Shown here: positions 34,897 to 44,990 of the stretch, in pieces
How positions within the stretch are numbered: the first letter of the stretch is position 1
Layout of the letters: each line of letters opens with the position of its first letter
NCBI GenBank assembly: GCA_964016875.1
Contig: OZ024736.1
Coordinates: 40,394,707-40,458,706 of the forward strand
Source: Fallopia convolvulus
Lineage: Eukaryota > Streptophyta > Magnoliopsida > Caryophyllales > Polygonaceae
Reading direction: 5' to 3'
DNA length: 64,000 nt
Program-made: the position numbers and the translations under genes
The notes under the pieces: model-generated
Told to the model about the DNA's origin: nothing
The model's database searches: none
The model's input: only the letters and a program-made list of their open reading frames with translations

Positions 34897-37330
34897 TGTG
34901 ACACCCCGACTTCCGAGGGGGCGCTACTAAGAAATAGACCTTACTAGGTACTATTAAATAGGTTGACAACTACACTTTAGGATCTTACAACGCGGGCACG
35001 ACGAGAAAACAAATAAAACATCCAACTTCTAGATTTATAAAACTGACTATAAAACATTTTTTAATGTCCGAATGCATACACAACTATCAAGTAACCCTTC
35101 CTGAATTTTTCTCAAAATATTCCAAACAACACTTAAAAATTACAATTAGCAATAATGCAGCAGAACTAATAATAATAATAATAATTCTCCCCAGTACACC
35201 CGAAAAACCCAAATTAATGACATGTGCGTCAACGATCCACTCCTCCATTCGGCCAAAGCTCCTGCACGGTTTCCTGTGACATACCTAAAACTGGAAAAAT
35301 AATTCCCGAAGGGTCAGCTACTAATCTACCGAGCTAGATAATATGCGGAAATTATAAGACGTTTAAAACTGTTTTCTATAGTCAGCAACCAGAATCCACA
35401 ATCGCAATCATAACTCTAAAGGCCAATACCTAAATTAGACGGTTAGTCACACATAAGCCAAACACACATACACAGAATCGAACAATTAAAGCAACATAAC
35501 TCATTCTCCATCTCGTATTCCAAACCACAGTGTGGAGATAGGCCCTCCCACTCCTCGATCACATCACTTCTTTCTTCTAACCCCAGCTAAGCCTCCATTG
35601 GAGCACTTGCCAAAACACATAGATAGCGTTTTCTTTTGAAGGGGCACGTTTTCTCTGCCACACAGACCATACATAGGCAACCCTTCCTCTCCATCAGCTA
35701 CGATGCCCGTGCCGGAAACGGTACCAACACAGAGAAAACGTTCGAAAAACTTAAGACGATAAAACATATTTAAAACCAACTTTTCACACATCATCACAAG
35801 CAATTCCAAACAGTTCAAAAAGATTTTCGGGACTAGTTCTCAAACCAATCCTACAATCACGGCACAAAACCTAGCAAGATAGACAAGAACCGAGCAAGTC
35901 GAAAACGACTTACCTCTAATGAAGAATCGTTGACGCTACAAAGGGTTAGGAATCCAAGCTAAGCGTATTTCCTAGTATAAAACGAGGATAATTATTAACA
36001 AGAGAATTTATTGGAACACCTAAAAATTATTAAACTACAGATCAAACCTGAACCCGCCCCTTTTTAACAAACACAACTTTTACCAAAACCCACTCAATTA
36101 AGACTACTCACATTAACCCACTTATACTAATAAGATCCAAAATTAATACTTAAATTAAACTATCCTACACACTAACTAGTACTTAGCTCGATTGATTCCT
36201 GTAGAAAACAAATAAAACATAAAATATATGTTTCGGGGATAGATCATGGTACTTAGTTTGATTGGTTGCCTATGTATTTAGTGATCCTGTAAATAGATCA
36301 TGTTTATAAATATATATTTACGTATGATTGTACGAGAGGCTAGCATAACTAGACATTTAGAGAAGTTGGGGATTAAATTAATTTACTGAGGCCAAAAGAA
36401 CATGCAAGTGTGGGCGTTTTTTATGACCTCAATCCATTTAAACAAGCATATATATATGAAAGCTCCAGGGCAACGAAATTGGTATGGACTGCAAAGCTTA
36501 CTAAACCTATTAATAAAACACTTATACAACGAACTAACCATTTAACTCTTCGTTCAAACCATCACCTAACAAACCCACGCTACTTGATCCATATTACAAA
36601 ACGGATCACTAAACCCACGAGTACTCGGTTGTTCAACGAACCATAGATGGCTCGACCGACCCTCGATCTGAGCCCTACTCGATCCGTAAAGGCGGAACCA
36701 ACAACGAAAGAAGAGAAAGAAAATAGAGGAGATCGGCACTCACCAACGAGTAGAAACGCGATCGGCTTCGGAACAAATCGGAGGACAACGACGAGTGGCG
36801 CAACCCTCTCTATAGTGATCCACACAGCTTCTATGACAACCCGAAAGCACAAACGAGACAGCAACGTTCAACTAGAAAGGTCGGCGTACGCGACTACCGA
36901 TGACACGGTGAACCCGAACTAACGTAACAATGGAAAGGGGTTTGCTTTGCAAGGCTGAAGAACGAGTTCAATATGCTGGATTTTCGATCGTGTTTAAAGC
37001 GGAATTTTTTATGGTACGGGTGGGGATAGAAGATTGACTTTTAAGTATAAAATGGGTTGGGTTAAGATAGAATTAAAATAAGGTAAAAAAAAAAGATTCG
37101 GGTAGAATCACAACTAACTAGCTAAAGTCTAGTAAATTTTAATGTGTAGAAATTCCTTATCATATGGTAAAGTGATAACCAAATAGGTATTTTTAAACGG
37201 AATTTTAAACGGATTATAGATACAAATATTTCTTACATCAAGGTTACTTGTGCATCAAGAAACTTGATCACTTGGAAACTAAGAAACTTGTTTTCCGATA
37301 TAGAAGGAGAAACAGAACTCGGGTATTATA
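34897..37330 (-). mobile_element. Solo LTR (chromovirus-like), 2.4 kb
   Basis: Plus-strand ends TGTGACACCCCGAC and GGGTATTATA; the last would be TATTACA before a point change, giving TG...CA. GGTAC flanks both sides exactly (34892-34896 and 37331-37335). It shares the TGT(A/G)ACACCCC end and the word TAAAGCGG followed by TACGGGTGG with the LTR at 25-28 kb, so they belong to related families. No internal region. All open frames inside are spurious. Confidence 0.78.
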
Positions 37331-37710
37331 GGTACAACCCTTCATATAGGGTGGGTTCAAATGATCTTCGTGATGCGTACAAAAAGGTAATATAAAAATG
37401 CACGTGATAGTCGGATTGAAATTTGAACAACCTTTCCTAGAAAATGGGTTTGAATATCATCCTCTGATGCACATATAAACAAACTAAACCAAAATTTGTT
37501 CAAAAAGAACTACGAACGGCTTGATCTCTCACAAAGAGAGTACTTAGGCAATCTAATCGATCATTTTAGATGCTAGATGCAACTACAAAAACAAATAAAA
37601 AATCATCTTTACCCTCTTTTTGTTACACCTTCAACCTTCTATCTAAAATCGGGATAGAAACCTACATGACTTGCATCAACAACATACATGCAATCATTAA
37701 AAGGCCCTAA

Positions 37711-38024
37711 GGGTCTGTTTGGATGTCTTTAGTTTATGTATTATAATGCATAATGCTTGATTTATAAATTTAAAACTAGAGGTTTGTTTGTTTCAAAATA
37801 TACGAGATGAGGAAGAACTTCTAGATCAATCATGTACTGATTTATAGTTCGGATGTACCGTACTTGATTGTGAAATTGGTAAGCATGACATGACACATAG
37901 TACATATTTTATTGGAAAAATAGTATATGTAATAAGATCCTACCAAACACATTACAATGTGAAATAAACTATTATACAAAATAATGCATAAACTTATTAT
38001 AATGTATATGAGCCAAATGAACTC
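37711..38024. mobile_element. Tourist-like MITE (PIF/Harbinger)
   Basis: Left end GGGTCTGTTTGGATG and inverted right end GAGTTCATTTGGCTC, followed on both sides by TAT(A/G)(C/T)ATTATAAT. TAA flanks each end (37708-37710 and 38025-38027), the 3-bp duplication of this superfamily. 314 bp, no coding capacity, ends moderately diverged. Confidence 0.65.
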
Positions 38025-38980
38025 TAAAGCACAAAAATAAAATGATCTTACATGGTATGGGTATCATGATCGAAACACTATCACAAAAGGTAGCAAACTA
38101 AACCCCATGCCACAAAGTCTCAAATTCATATTCTTGTCTACAAAAATGACCAATGGTGAAAAAAAGTCAACATAAAAAATGACCACGAGCCTCAAAGTCA
38201 AAACCAATTTTATAAACAAAAAAAACCTCTCAAAATTTCTTTAACCATAACGTTCACTATGATACCAAAATAATTGGATCGAAAAAAAAGACAAAATGAA
38301 TTTTGAATGTTTGGGGGTAAACTTTTATTAAATTTAACTTTTCATAATTTGGCGTGCACAATTTTTTTTCAGTGCGTTTTTTTTTTTTTGGAAATTTTAG
38401 TTTGATTTGAGGTTATGATTGAACTCGATGGCCATTTGATTTGCTTTTTATCGAGCTTCCTACGTACTCTTTTAAAAGAGATCAAATCGTATGTAGTTAT
38501 TAAAAGAGATTTTTATCTTTGATTTGAACTTTGGAATTTTGTGACTGAACTCGATTATATTAAATTTGATATCAAGTTACCTACGTAGTCTTTCTTAGGC
38601 GTCACGTCTCTACGTAGTTTTACGGAAAAAACACTTGGTGTTTATATTTTAATTCGTTGAATCAAATTTAAATATGACCAATAAATCAATAATAGTTTTG
38701 GATCAAATTTTGTGCATTAAATAGTCCAATTTTATGTAACGCATCGTTTGGTTTAGAAAATATTTTTAAAGGGTCATTTAGACCATTCACAACCCAAAAC
38801 TCATTTTTGGGTTTTTAACCCTTCAAACTTCAGAATGTTTTCGATTCATATATTTCGTTTCGATTCATTTCTCACAGATTTCAAGATTTTCGAGAATGGA
38901 TTAGTCTACAGTATTGGATTGGGCCGCCCATTTTGATGTGAAAATAGATTGGGCAATTTAGGCCCAATAAAGCGCATCAT

Positions 38981-39031
38981 GTCACTAACGGAGCAAAGTC
39001 ACTAACGGAGCAAAGTCACTAACGGAGCAGT
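38981..39031. repeat. 17-bp unit repeated three times
   Basis: GTCACTAACGGAGCAAA repeats at 38981, 38998 and 39015 (last copy one base changed). It lies 240-290 bases before the first helical-pair gene, downstream of a GGCCCA element. Confidence 0.85.
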
Positions 39032-39267
39032 TTCTCCCACCGCCTACGATAAGTTTTCCCTCTCTTTTTTCCCTCCGTTTATATTTTTCCCTCCAAAAAT
39101 GGGAGTGATCCGTGTGATCATATCAGGTTGTATGCAGACCGTCGATCATTGTTTGATCGAACGGCTGTTCTTCACGCTCTTCTCTTTAATTAGTGATGCT
39201 ATTTCTCGTTTTTCCCCCTCAAGACTCATTTTTTTTCTCCTTTTAAGCTAGGGTTTCTGCATTTGTT

Positions 39268-39686
39268 ATGGCAGGTGGAAGGAGAATTGCAGGGCAGCCA
39301 GAACCGTCTCCTGAAATGGTGATACTTGACACTTCTTCTGTTTCTTTCTTCTTCTCTCCTGTTGCTCTCAATCCTGATTTTCTTTCTCCGCTTTGGTTTA
39401 ATTTTTTGATCTGCAGAAAGCAGGTCAGCTCGCGTTCTATTATCATTGTGTTTCTTTGTTGAAGAAGCAGCTGAAGCGCCATGAGATATCGGAGTTTGTG
39501 AAGGATCAGGTTGTCCAGGAGCTCAAAGTTGGGGAGATCACCAATTTGGCTTCCTTTCGTCGCAAACTCAAGAGAGGGCTAATCTACCAGTATGTCCATT
39601 CCATGGTTAAGCCTGAGCTCAATGCCGGGGATATTCACAACTATTCTGCTCTGGAGTCTTCCATCAAGAAATGGAAGATGACATAA
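39268..39686 (+). CDS. Small helical protein, copy A (unrecognised family)
   Basis: Two exons, 39268-39318 and 39417-39686, GT-AG, 106 residues. The short first exon (MAGGRRIAGQPEPSPEM) is followed by a charged helical region: LAFYYHCVSLLKKQLKRHEI, FVKDQVVQELKVGEI, YVHSMVKPELNAGDIHN, ALESSIKKWKMT. The second exon looks like two related helical units, each with a basic stretch (KLKR), a (V)xxEL(K/N)xGxI turn, and a final SIKKW. I do not recognise the family and propose no function. It is real because copy B has the same intron position and the same motif order. The leader contains TAGGGTTT, common in plant translation-related promoters. Confidence 0.68.
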
Positions 39687-40300
39687 GTAAATTACATTTC
39701 CATAAATTACAACCAAACTGGCCCTAAATTATATATGTTTATATTCGATAATTCTTCACTAAGAAACAATTTTCCGACATGAAACGAAAGTCCTATCCTA
39801 TTAGAGTTTCGGGGTAACATAGTTGATAACATCTCCGACCCCATGAAACAGAATGCAACACATACATAGTCTTAACTATCATAGTTCAACACATCAGTTG
39901 ATAAACATCTAAATTCAAAGATGTGTAAAGATTACATCTTTGAAACAAAAATCAAACAAAATCATAGGATAACAATCAAAGAAAGACCTACTCAAAGGAA
40001 TCAGAGAAGGTCCACTTAGAAGACATAATTGCTAACATCTCTAAAGATCATAGTTCAACACATCAAATGAGCAACATTCAAGAACAAAGATGGGTACAAA
40101 TTACTCATTTGAATCAAAAATAACTTGGAAAAAGGATTTAATGTAATGTTTACTTCAGACAAAAAATGAAATGGATAAGATGAAGTCCACTAGTTCCAAT
40201 CTACTAAATGTGACTAATATGTAGGAGCGACTCCGAAAATTTGAGGCCTAATGCAATGTATTTGAAAAGGGTTTAAAACCTTGTCTCTATGCACGTTATC
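39687..40300. other. Spacer with a two-copy repeat
   Basis: CATAGTTCAACACATCA occurs at about 39880 and 40048, each followed by related sequence (ACATCT/ACATTC, AAGATG, ATTACATCTTTGA or ATTACTCATTTGA). Two diverged units of about 170 bp. No gene. Confidence 0.6.
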
Positions 40301-40309
40301 ATGGCTTTA

Positions 40310-40415
40310 ACCGCAGGATCGGCCACATGTTAAAGGACAATGAGATATCTGAATATGTCCATGCATGAGAAGGTGATGGGTGATCTTGACTTGAGCTTGA
40401 GAAGTTTATCTCGCT
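40310..40415 (+). pseudogene. Decayed third copy of the helical-protein exon 2
   Basis: The frame RRIGHMLKDNEISEYVHA at 40313-40366 parallels LKRHEISEFV of copy A and KLKERKISHHVHVEV of copy B, then hits a stop; a shifted frame continues EKVMGDLDLSLRSL. It has no first exon. This suggests at least three tandem copies once stood here. Confidence 0.5.
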
Positions 40416-40431
40416 CCCACCGTCCGTTCTA

Positions 40432-40816
40432 ATGACAGGAGGAGGTAGGGCAAGTAGGCTGAGGAGGGCGAGGGCTGATGCTGCTGAGCCTGAGCCCGAG
40501 TTAGTGGCCATCAGTGGAATGGTAGTATCTTATTTTTTCCCTCTTCATGTCTCTTCGTTATAGTTTATTTTCTCATTTTCTTCCCTGCCTTTCCCTTTGA
40601 TTGCAGAGTGCCGGTCTCCAACGGCTGGTACACGAGTATCTGAGGGTGATCGACCGCAAACTCAAGGAGCGTAAAATCTCCCACCATGTCCATGTTGAGG
40701 TCAAGGCTGAACTCATTGCTGGCCTCATTTGCTCCAAACTTGATCTCGAGGCCTCAATCACGAAATGGAACAAGGCAAAGGCATATGAAGACATAACTCT
40801 TGTTCTAGGTCATTGA
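40432..40816 (+). CDS. Small helical protein, copy B (unrecognised family)
   Basis: Two exons, 40432-40521 and 40607-40816, GT-AG, 99 residues. Exon 1 encodes a basic then acidic leader (MTGGGRASRLRRARADAAEP) ending in a Met codon exactly at the intron, as in copy A. Exon 2 begins SAGLQRLVHEYLRVIDRKLK and runs through VHVEVKAELIAGLICSKLDL to EASITKWNKAKA. It aligns with the second unit of copy A (KLK...V..ELxAGxI...LE.SI.KW). The last residues (LVLGH) and the stop come from a repeat that continues downstream, so the C-terminus is a recent extension. Function unknown. Copy A is about 750 bases upstream on the same strand. Confidence 0.6.
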
Positions 40817-40945
40817 AAATTGTTCTAGGTCACTGAAAAGTCATTTGTCAAATTAGCATTTCTCTTGTTCTAGGTCACGGAAAATAGCCATTATGTAAGG
40901 CATTTGTCAAATTAGCATTTCTCTTGTTCTAGGTCACGAAAAATA
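40796..40945. repeat. Tandem repeat overlapping the copy B stop codon
   Basis: TGTTCTAGGTCA recurs at 40801, 40821, 40866 and 40926; a larger unit of 59 bp (CATTTGTCAAATTAGCATTT...) starts at 40842 and 40901. The first repeat supplies the last codons and stop of copy B. Confidence 0.85.
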
Positions 40946-41598
40946 TGAAGTATAATTCAATTTATTTGGGTTGCAATCCAAAAATTAAACGGGATGAAAT
41001 TGTGGTCACTTGGTCTCCCTGCGTATCGTAACTTTCTATTGGAGAAGTTGAAGGAGGCAACAGAGAACTTTACAGCTTCCCTTTGTACACTGGACCAAGA
41101 GATCCTTCACCAATTAAACTTAAAATGAGTAAAAAACATGGAATTCAAACATACAGACACCTTATGAGCTTCTCTCAATTGGTCAGATGTTGGCTTAGCT
41201 AACATTTTTTATTTAGTAATGTTAAATCAACTGATAATCAACCCTAGGGAGGACCCAGACTTGGACAGAACGGCGAACCCGGGGAGAAAGAACTTTTCAC
41301 CGCCGGCATATCTTCTTTGCTTCGTCAAATTCCACAAATTCGTCTCCCAAATTGATCGGTTTGAACTTGTCATTCCCTATTGAAATTTGTTTGTAACGTC
41401 TTTATGTAAATTGTGGTTCTCATTTCTGAGGGAAGGGTACAAGAACCAGAGAGAGATTCAGAACCTCCCGATCGACATTGCTTTCTCTCGCCTTCGAGGT
41501 TTTAGCTTACTTATCTTAATCTCACTTTTATTTGGTCTTAGTCTACTGACCATGGACGTCTAGTGTAGTTTAACTTTGAAGGAAGATACGACCTTGTA
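40946..41598. other. Intergenic DNA
   Basis: No supported gene. Ends at the Helitron insertion point. A patch at 41230-41480 is less AT-rich and could be old exon or UTR, but no frame or splice structure stands out. Confidence 0.45.
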
Positions 41599-41702
41599 TC
41601 TATATATAATAATAAAAAGTTGTGTACGAGGTGCATTTATTGCACTTTGTACACAAATTTTATTATATAGAATTTCTTGCTACATTATCAAGATAAGTTC
41701 TT

Positions 41703-41758
41703 TAGTTTAATGGTTGAAGCTTGGGCATTTGTAGTGAAGATCTAAGGTTCGAGTCTCT
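41703..41758 (+). other. tRNA-like A/B-box segment in the Helitron
   Basis: TAGTTTAATGGTTGA (A-box-like) and GGTTCGAGTCTC (B-box-like) lie about 44 bases apart, close to the spacing of an internal pol III promoter. The same segment is at 45078-45132 in the second Helitron (TAGCTCAATGGTTGG, GGTTCAAGTCTC). No tRNA cloverleaf is intact. Confidence 0.45.
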
Positions 41759-44567
41759 ACACACATATTTTTTTCAAAATCAACATTAAAATCAGCATTA
41801 TTTATAGATGTTGTAGGAAATAGCGAAGCCAGGTTGTATTCGAATTTGAGATTTTTGTATTTTAAAACTACCAAGCTTGATTGTGTAAGAAATTTATTTC
41901 TCTTGCAATTAAAATATTAATTTGCCACTAGACACGTTATTTTAAATAATCGACTTCGAATAGACACATTTTTTATCGTACATATGCTATGATTGGCGCA
42001 TTATTAACCTATATATGGTAAATATTTAAGGTTCAAGTCTCATGGTGAACAACATGTCTATTTTTTAGTCTTATGTAAATTATTTAAACAATAATTTTTG
42101 ATAAAATATTGTGTAAATGTGTTATAAGTATTTAAATGTATAATATGGATTAACAACACATAGAGATTCTCTTAGGATGCTTATTCTCTTATATTTGTAC
42201 TTATTGCCCACATTGCCACCCCTAATTACACCCTTATTTATGCGTATATGTTTGACCAATTAAATTTCATGAATTGACCTATATATATGGTATTGTACAA
42301 AGAGATCCAATGGTGTACACGTTTTCCCTCTCTTGTGTCACTGTTCTCTCTATGATTACAATTAGTTTATAAATAATTACCAACAAGTTTGAATAGCGCA
42401 AGGTAAGTATAAATTATTTTTTCTCTATGTCTTGTTGGTTATTGGGGTCTTAATACAATTATTATATATGTATTTGTGCAAATCTCTCATCTGATATTAT
42501 AGTGGAAGTCTATTCTCATTAAAATATAAAAATAGTATATTGAATGTTTTTTGCTTATATTGCTACTTTTTAATATCATATTGGTATTGCTCTTTATTAT
42601 CTAACTAAATTATTGTCAATTTAGATCTAAAATTTTTTTCCTTTAAAAAAAATCACAATTGTTGTAAATTATGCTTTGCTATTTTGCCTATATTGTTTTA
42701 TGAAATGATCGTCGGTTTATATTGTTTAAAATAAAAAATTTGATACTAATTATTTGATTATTTTGTTGTTGTTGGGACCAGGAGAAAGTGGTACTTTGTA
42801 TATTCTTTTTGGATGTTGTTCGGTTTGATTTTGGTGGTTTTAAAAGTGAAAATTGCATTGGCTATGTGGTTGTGTATTGTTATAAAATGTTTGTACATGA
42901 CCTTTGATGATTTCTCCATAATATCAAAATGTGATTAGTTTTTTTCCTTTATATCTCTATTTGTTTTTATCAATTATTTACAAATGTATGAGTCCATTTA
43001 CATATATCAATTGCTTAAACTATATTTTTTGTTAAAATATTGTGTAAATGTTATAAGTATTCAAATATATAATATGGATTAACTACACATAGAGATTCTT
43101 AGGATGTTTATTCTCTTATATGTGTACTTATTGTTCACCCATAATTACACCCCTGTTTATGTGTATATATATATATATATATATATGTTTGACCAATTAA
43201 ATTTCATGAATTGACCTATTTGTATGGTAAATATTTAAGATTCAAGTCTCATGGTGAACATTATGTCTAACTTTTGTAGTCTTATTTAAATTGCTTGTTA
43301 AAATATTGTGTAAATATTATAAGTATTTAAAAGTATAATATGGGTTACCTAAACATAGAGATTCTCTTAGGATGCTTATTCTCTTATATGTGTACTTATT
43401 GCCCACATTACCACCCCTAATTACACCCCTATTTATGTGTATATATGTTTGATCAATTAAATTTCATGAATTGACCTATATATATGGTATTGTACAAAGA
43501 GATCCAATTGGTTACACATTTCCTCTCTCTTATGTCTACTATTTCCTCTATGGTTACAATTAGTTTATAAATAATTACCAACATGTTCGAATAACTCAAG
43601 ATAGGTATAAGTTATTTTTTCTCTATGTCTTGTTGGTTATTGGGGTCTTAATACTATTATTATATATGTGTTTGTGTAAATCTATCCTTCGATATTATTG
43701 GAAGTCTATTCTCATTAAAATATAAAAATAGTATATTGAATGTTTTTTGTTATATTACTATTTTTTAATATTATATTGGTGTTGCTCTTTATTATCTAAC
43801 TAAATTATTGTCAATTGAGATCTCAAAAAAATTCTTCAAAAAATAACAATTGTTGTCAATTATGATTTGTTATTTTGCCTCTATTGTTTTGTGAAATGAT
43901 CATCGGTTTATATTGTTTAAAATAAAATTTTGATACTAATTATTTGATTTTTTTGTTGTTGTTGGTGAACAGGAGAAGGTGGTACTTTGTATATTCTTAT
44001 TGGATGTTGTTCAGTTTGATATTGGTTATTTTAGAAGTGAAAATTGCATTGGTTATGCGATTGTTTATTTTTATATAAAGTTTGTACATGACCTTTGATG
44101 ATTTCTCCATAATATCAAAATGTCATTAGTTTTTCCCTTTATATTCTCTATTTGTTTATATCAATTATTTACAAATGTATGTGTCTTTTTTTGTACATGA
44201 ATTGCAAAATTTTGATTATGAACTCAATAGGATTTAGCAATGTCTTTCTTTGAAAAATCATAATTACTTCAAACAAATATGATTTTTCATGCCAGACTAT
44301 TACCCTACATATTTAACGTTATATATGAAGTATTTTATTTACTCATAAATCAAATAAATCATAGAAAACTAATATAATTTTTTAACTTAAACTTGTGAAA
44401 AATAACAATATTTATTATGGAGTAATTATATAGGATGTTGTAACATATCTTCTTTATTAATATCCATTAATGTGTAATAATCTCATATAATATTAACCAA
44501 AAATAGATATAATTTAAATCAATGCTTGAAATATTTGGTCTTATAGTTAAGGACTTGTAATTGAAAT

Positions 44568-44573
<6 letters not shown>

Positions 44574-44661
<88 letters not shown>

Positions 44662-44686
44662 ATATATATATATATATATATATATC
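44574..44686. repeat. Compound microsatellite (TC)n-(TATC)n-(TA)n
   Basis: Three adjoining simple repeats within the first Helitron. The corresponding place in the second Helitron (about 47777) has only a short TA run. Confidence 0.95.
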
Positions 44687-44990
44687 GAGATAAACATATG
44701 GAGATAATTTTTATCATTCATATTTGAAAATAATTTAACCAATGCCTTATCAAGACAATGTAATCAAGGCCACAATAATCACATTCATGTTGCTACACGT
44801 TTGCTCATATCTTGTACAACTCTAACAATTTCCAACCTATCAACCTCATGGTCAAACTTCAAACAATATATCATATATTAGTAGGTGCATATGAATCTTA
44901 TAAGATTTGATATTGTGAATATTTACTCCTTATATGTGTTAGTAAAGTAGAAGAAAATGTCTCGTGCATCGCACGGGTCTGTTTTCCTAG

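Larger units (their letters stand above)
37331..39240. other. Decayed repeat DNA and upstream region of the helical-pair genes
   Basis: Continuation of the Tat-like relic, a Tourist-like MITE (37711-38024), CTACGTA-rich sequence, and then promoter-like DNA of the next gene with GGCCCA at about 38961 and a 17-bp triplication. No coding frame supported. Confidence 0.5.
41599..44990 (+). mobile_element. Helitron, first of a head-to-tail pair
   Basis: 5' end TCTATATATAATAATAAAAAG after A, and 3' end with the hairpin CTCGTGC-ATC-GCACGGG, then GTCTGTTTTC and CTAG before T. This is the Helitron A-TC...CTAG-T layout. No Rep/helicase is encoded, so it is non-autonomous. Inside, a unit of about 1.19 kb is tandemly duplicated (GTACAAAGAGATCCAA at about 42297 and 43492; GGTGGTACTTTGTATATTCTT-type words at about 42789 and 43979), with an extra partial copy at 43035-43290. 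No gene capture recognised. Confidence 0.8.

Noticed and set aside
36238..36254. TGGTAC near 36249 as right flank of the 34.9-kb LTR
   Set aside because: It would need a 6-bp duplication and gives no LTR-like start on the minus strand; the GGTAC at 37331 fits a 5-bp duplication and the family end better.
35564..36922. Open frames of 78-94 codons at 35.5-36.9 kb
   Set aside because: Inside the 2.4-kb solo LTR; no domain, overlapping on both strands.
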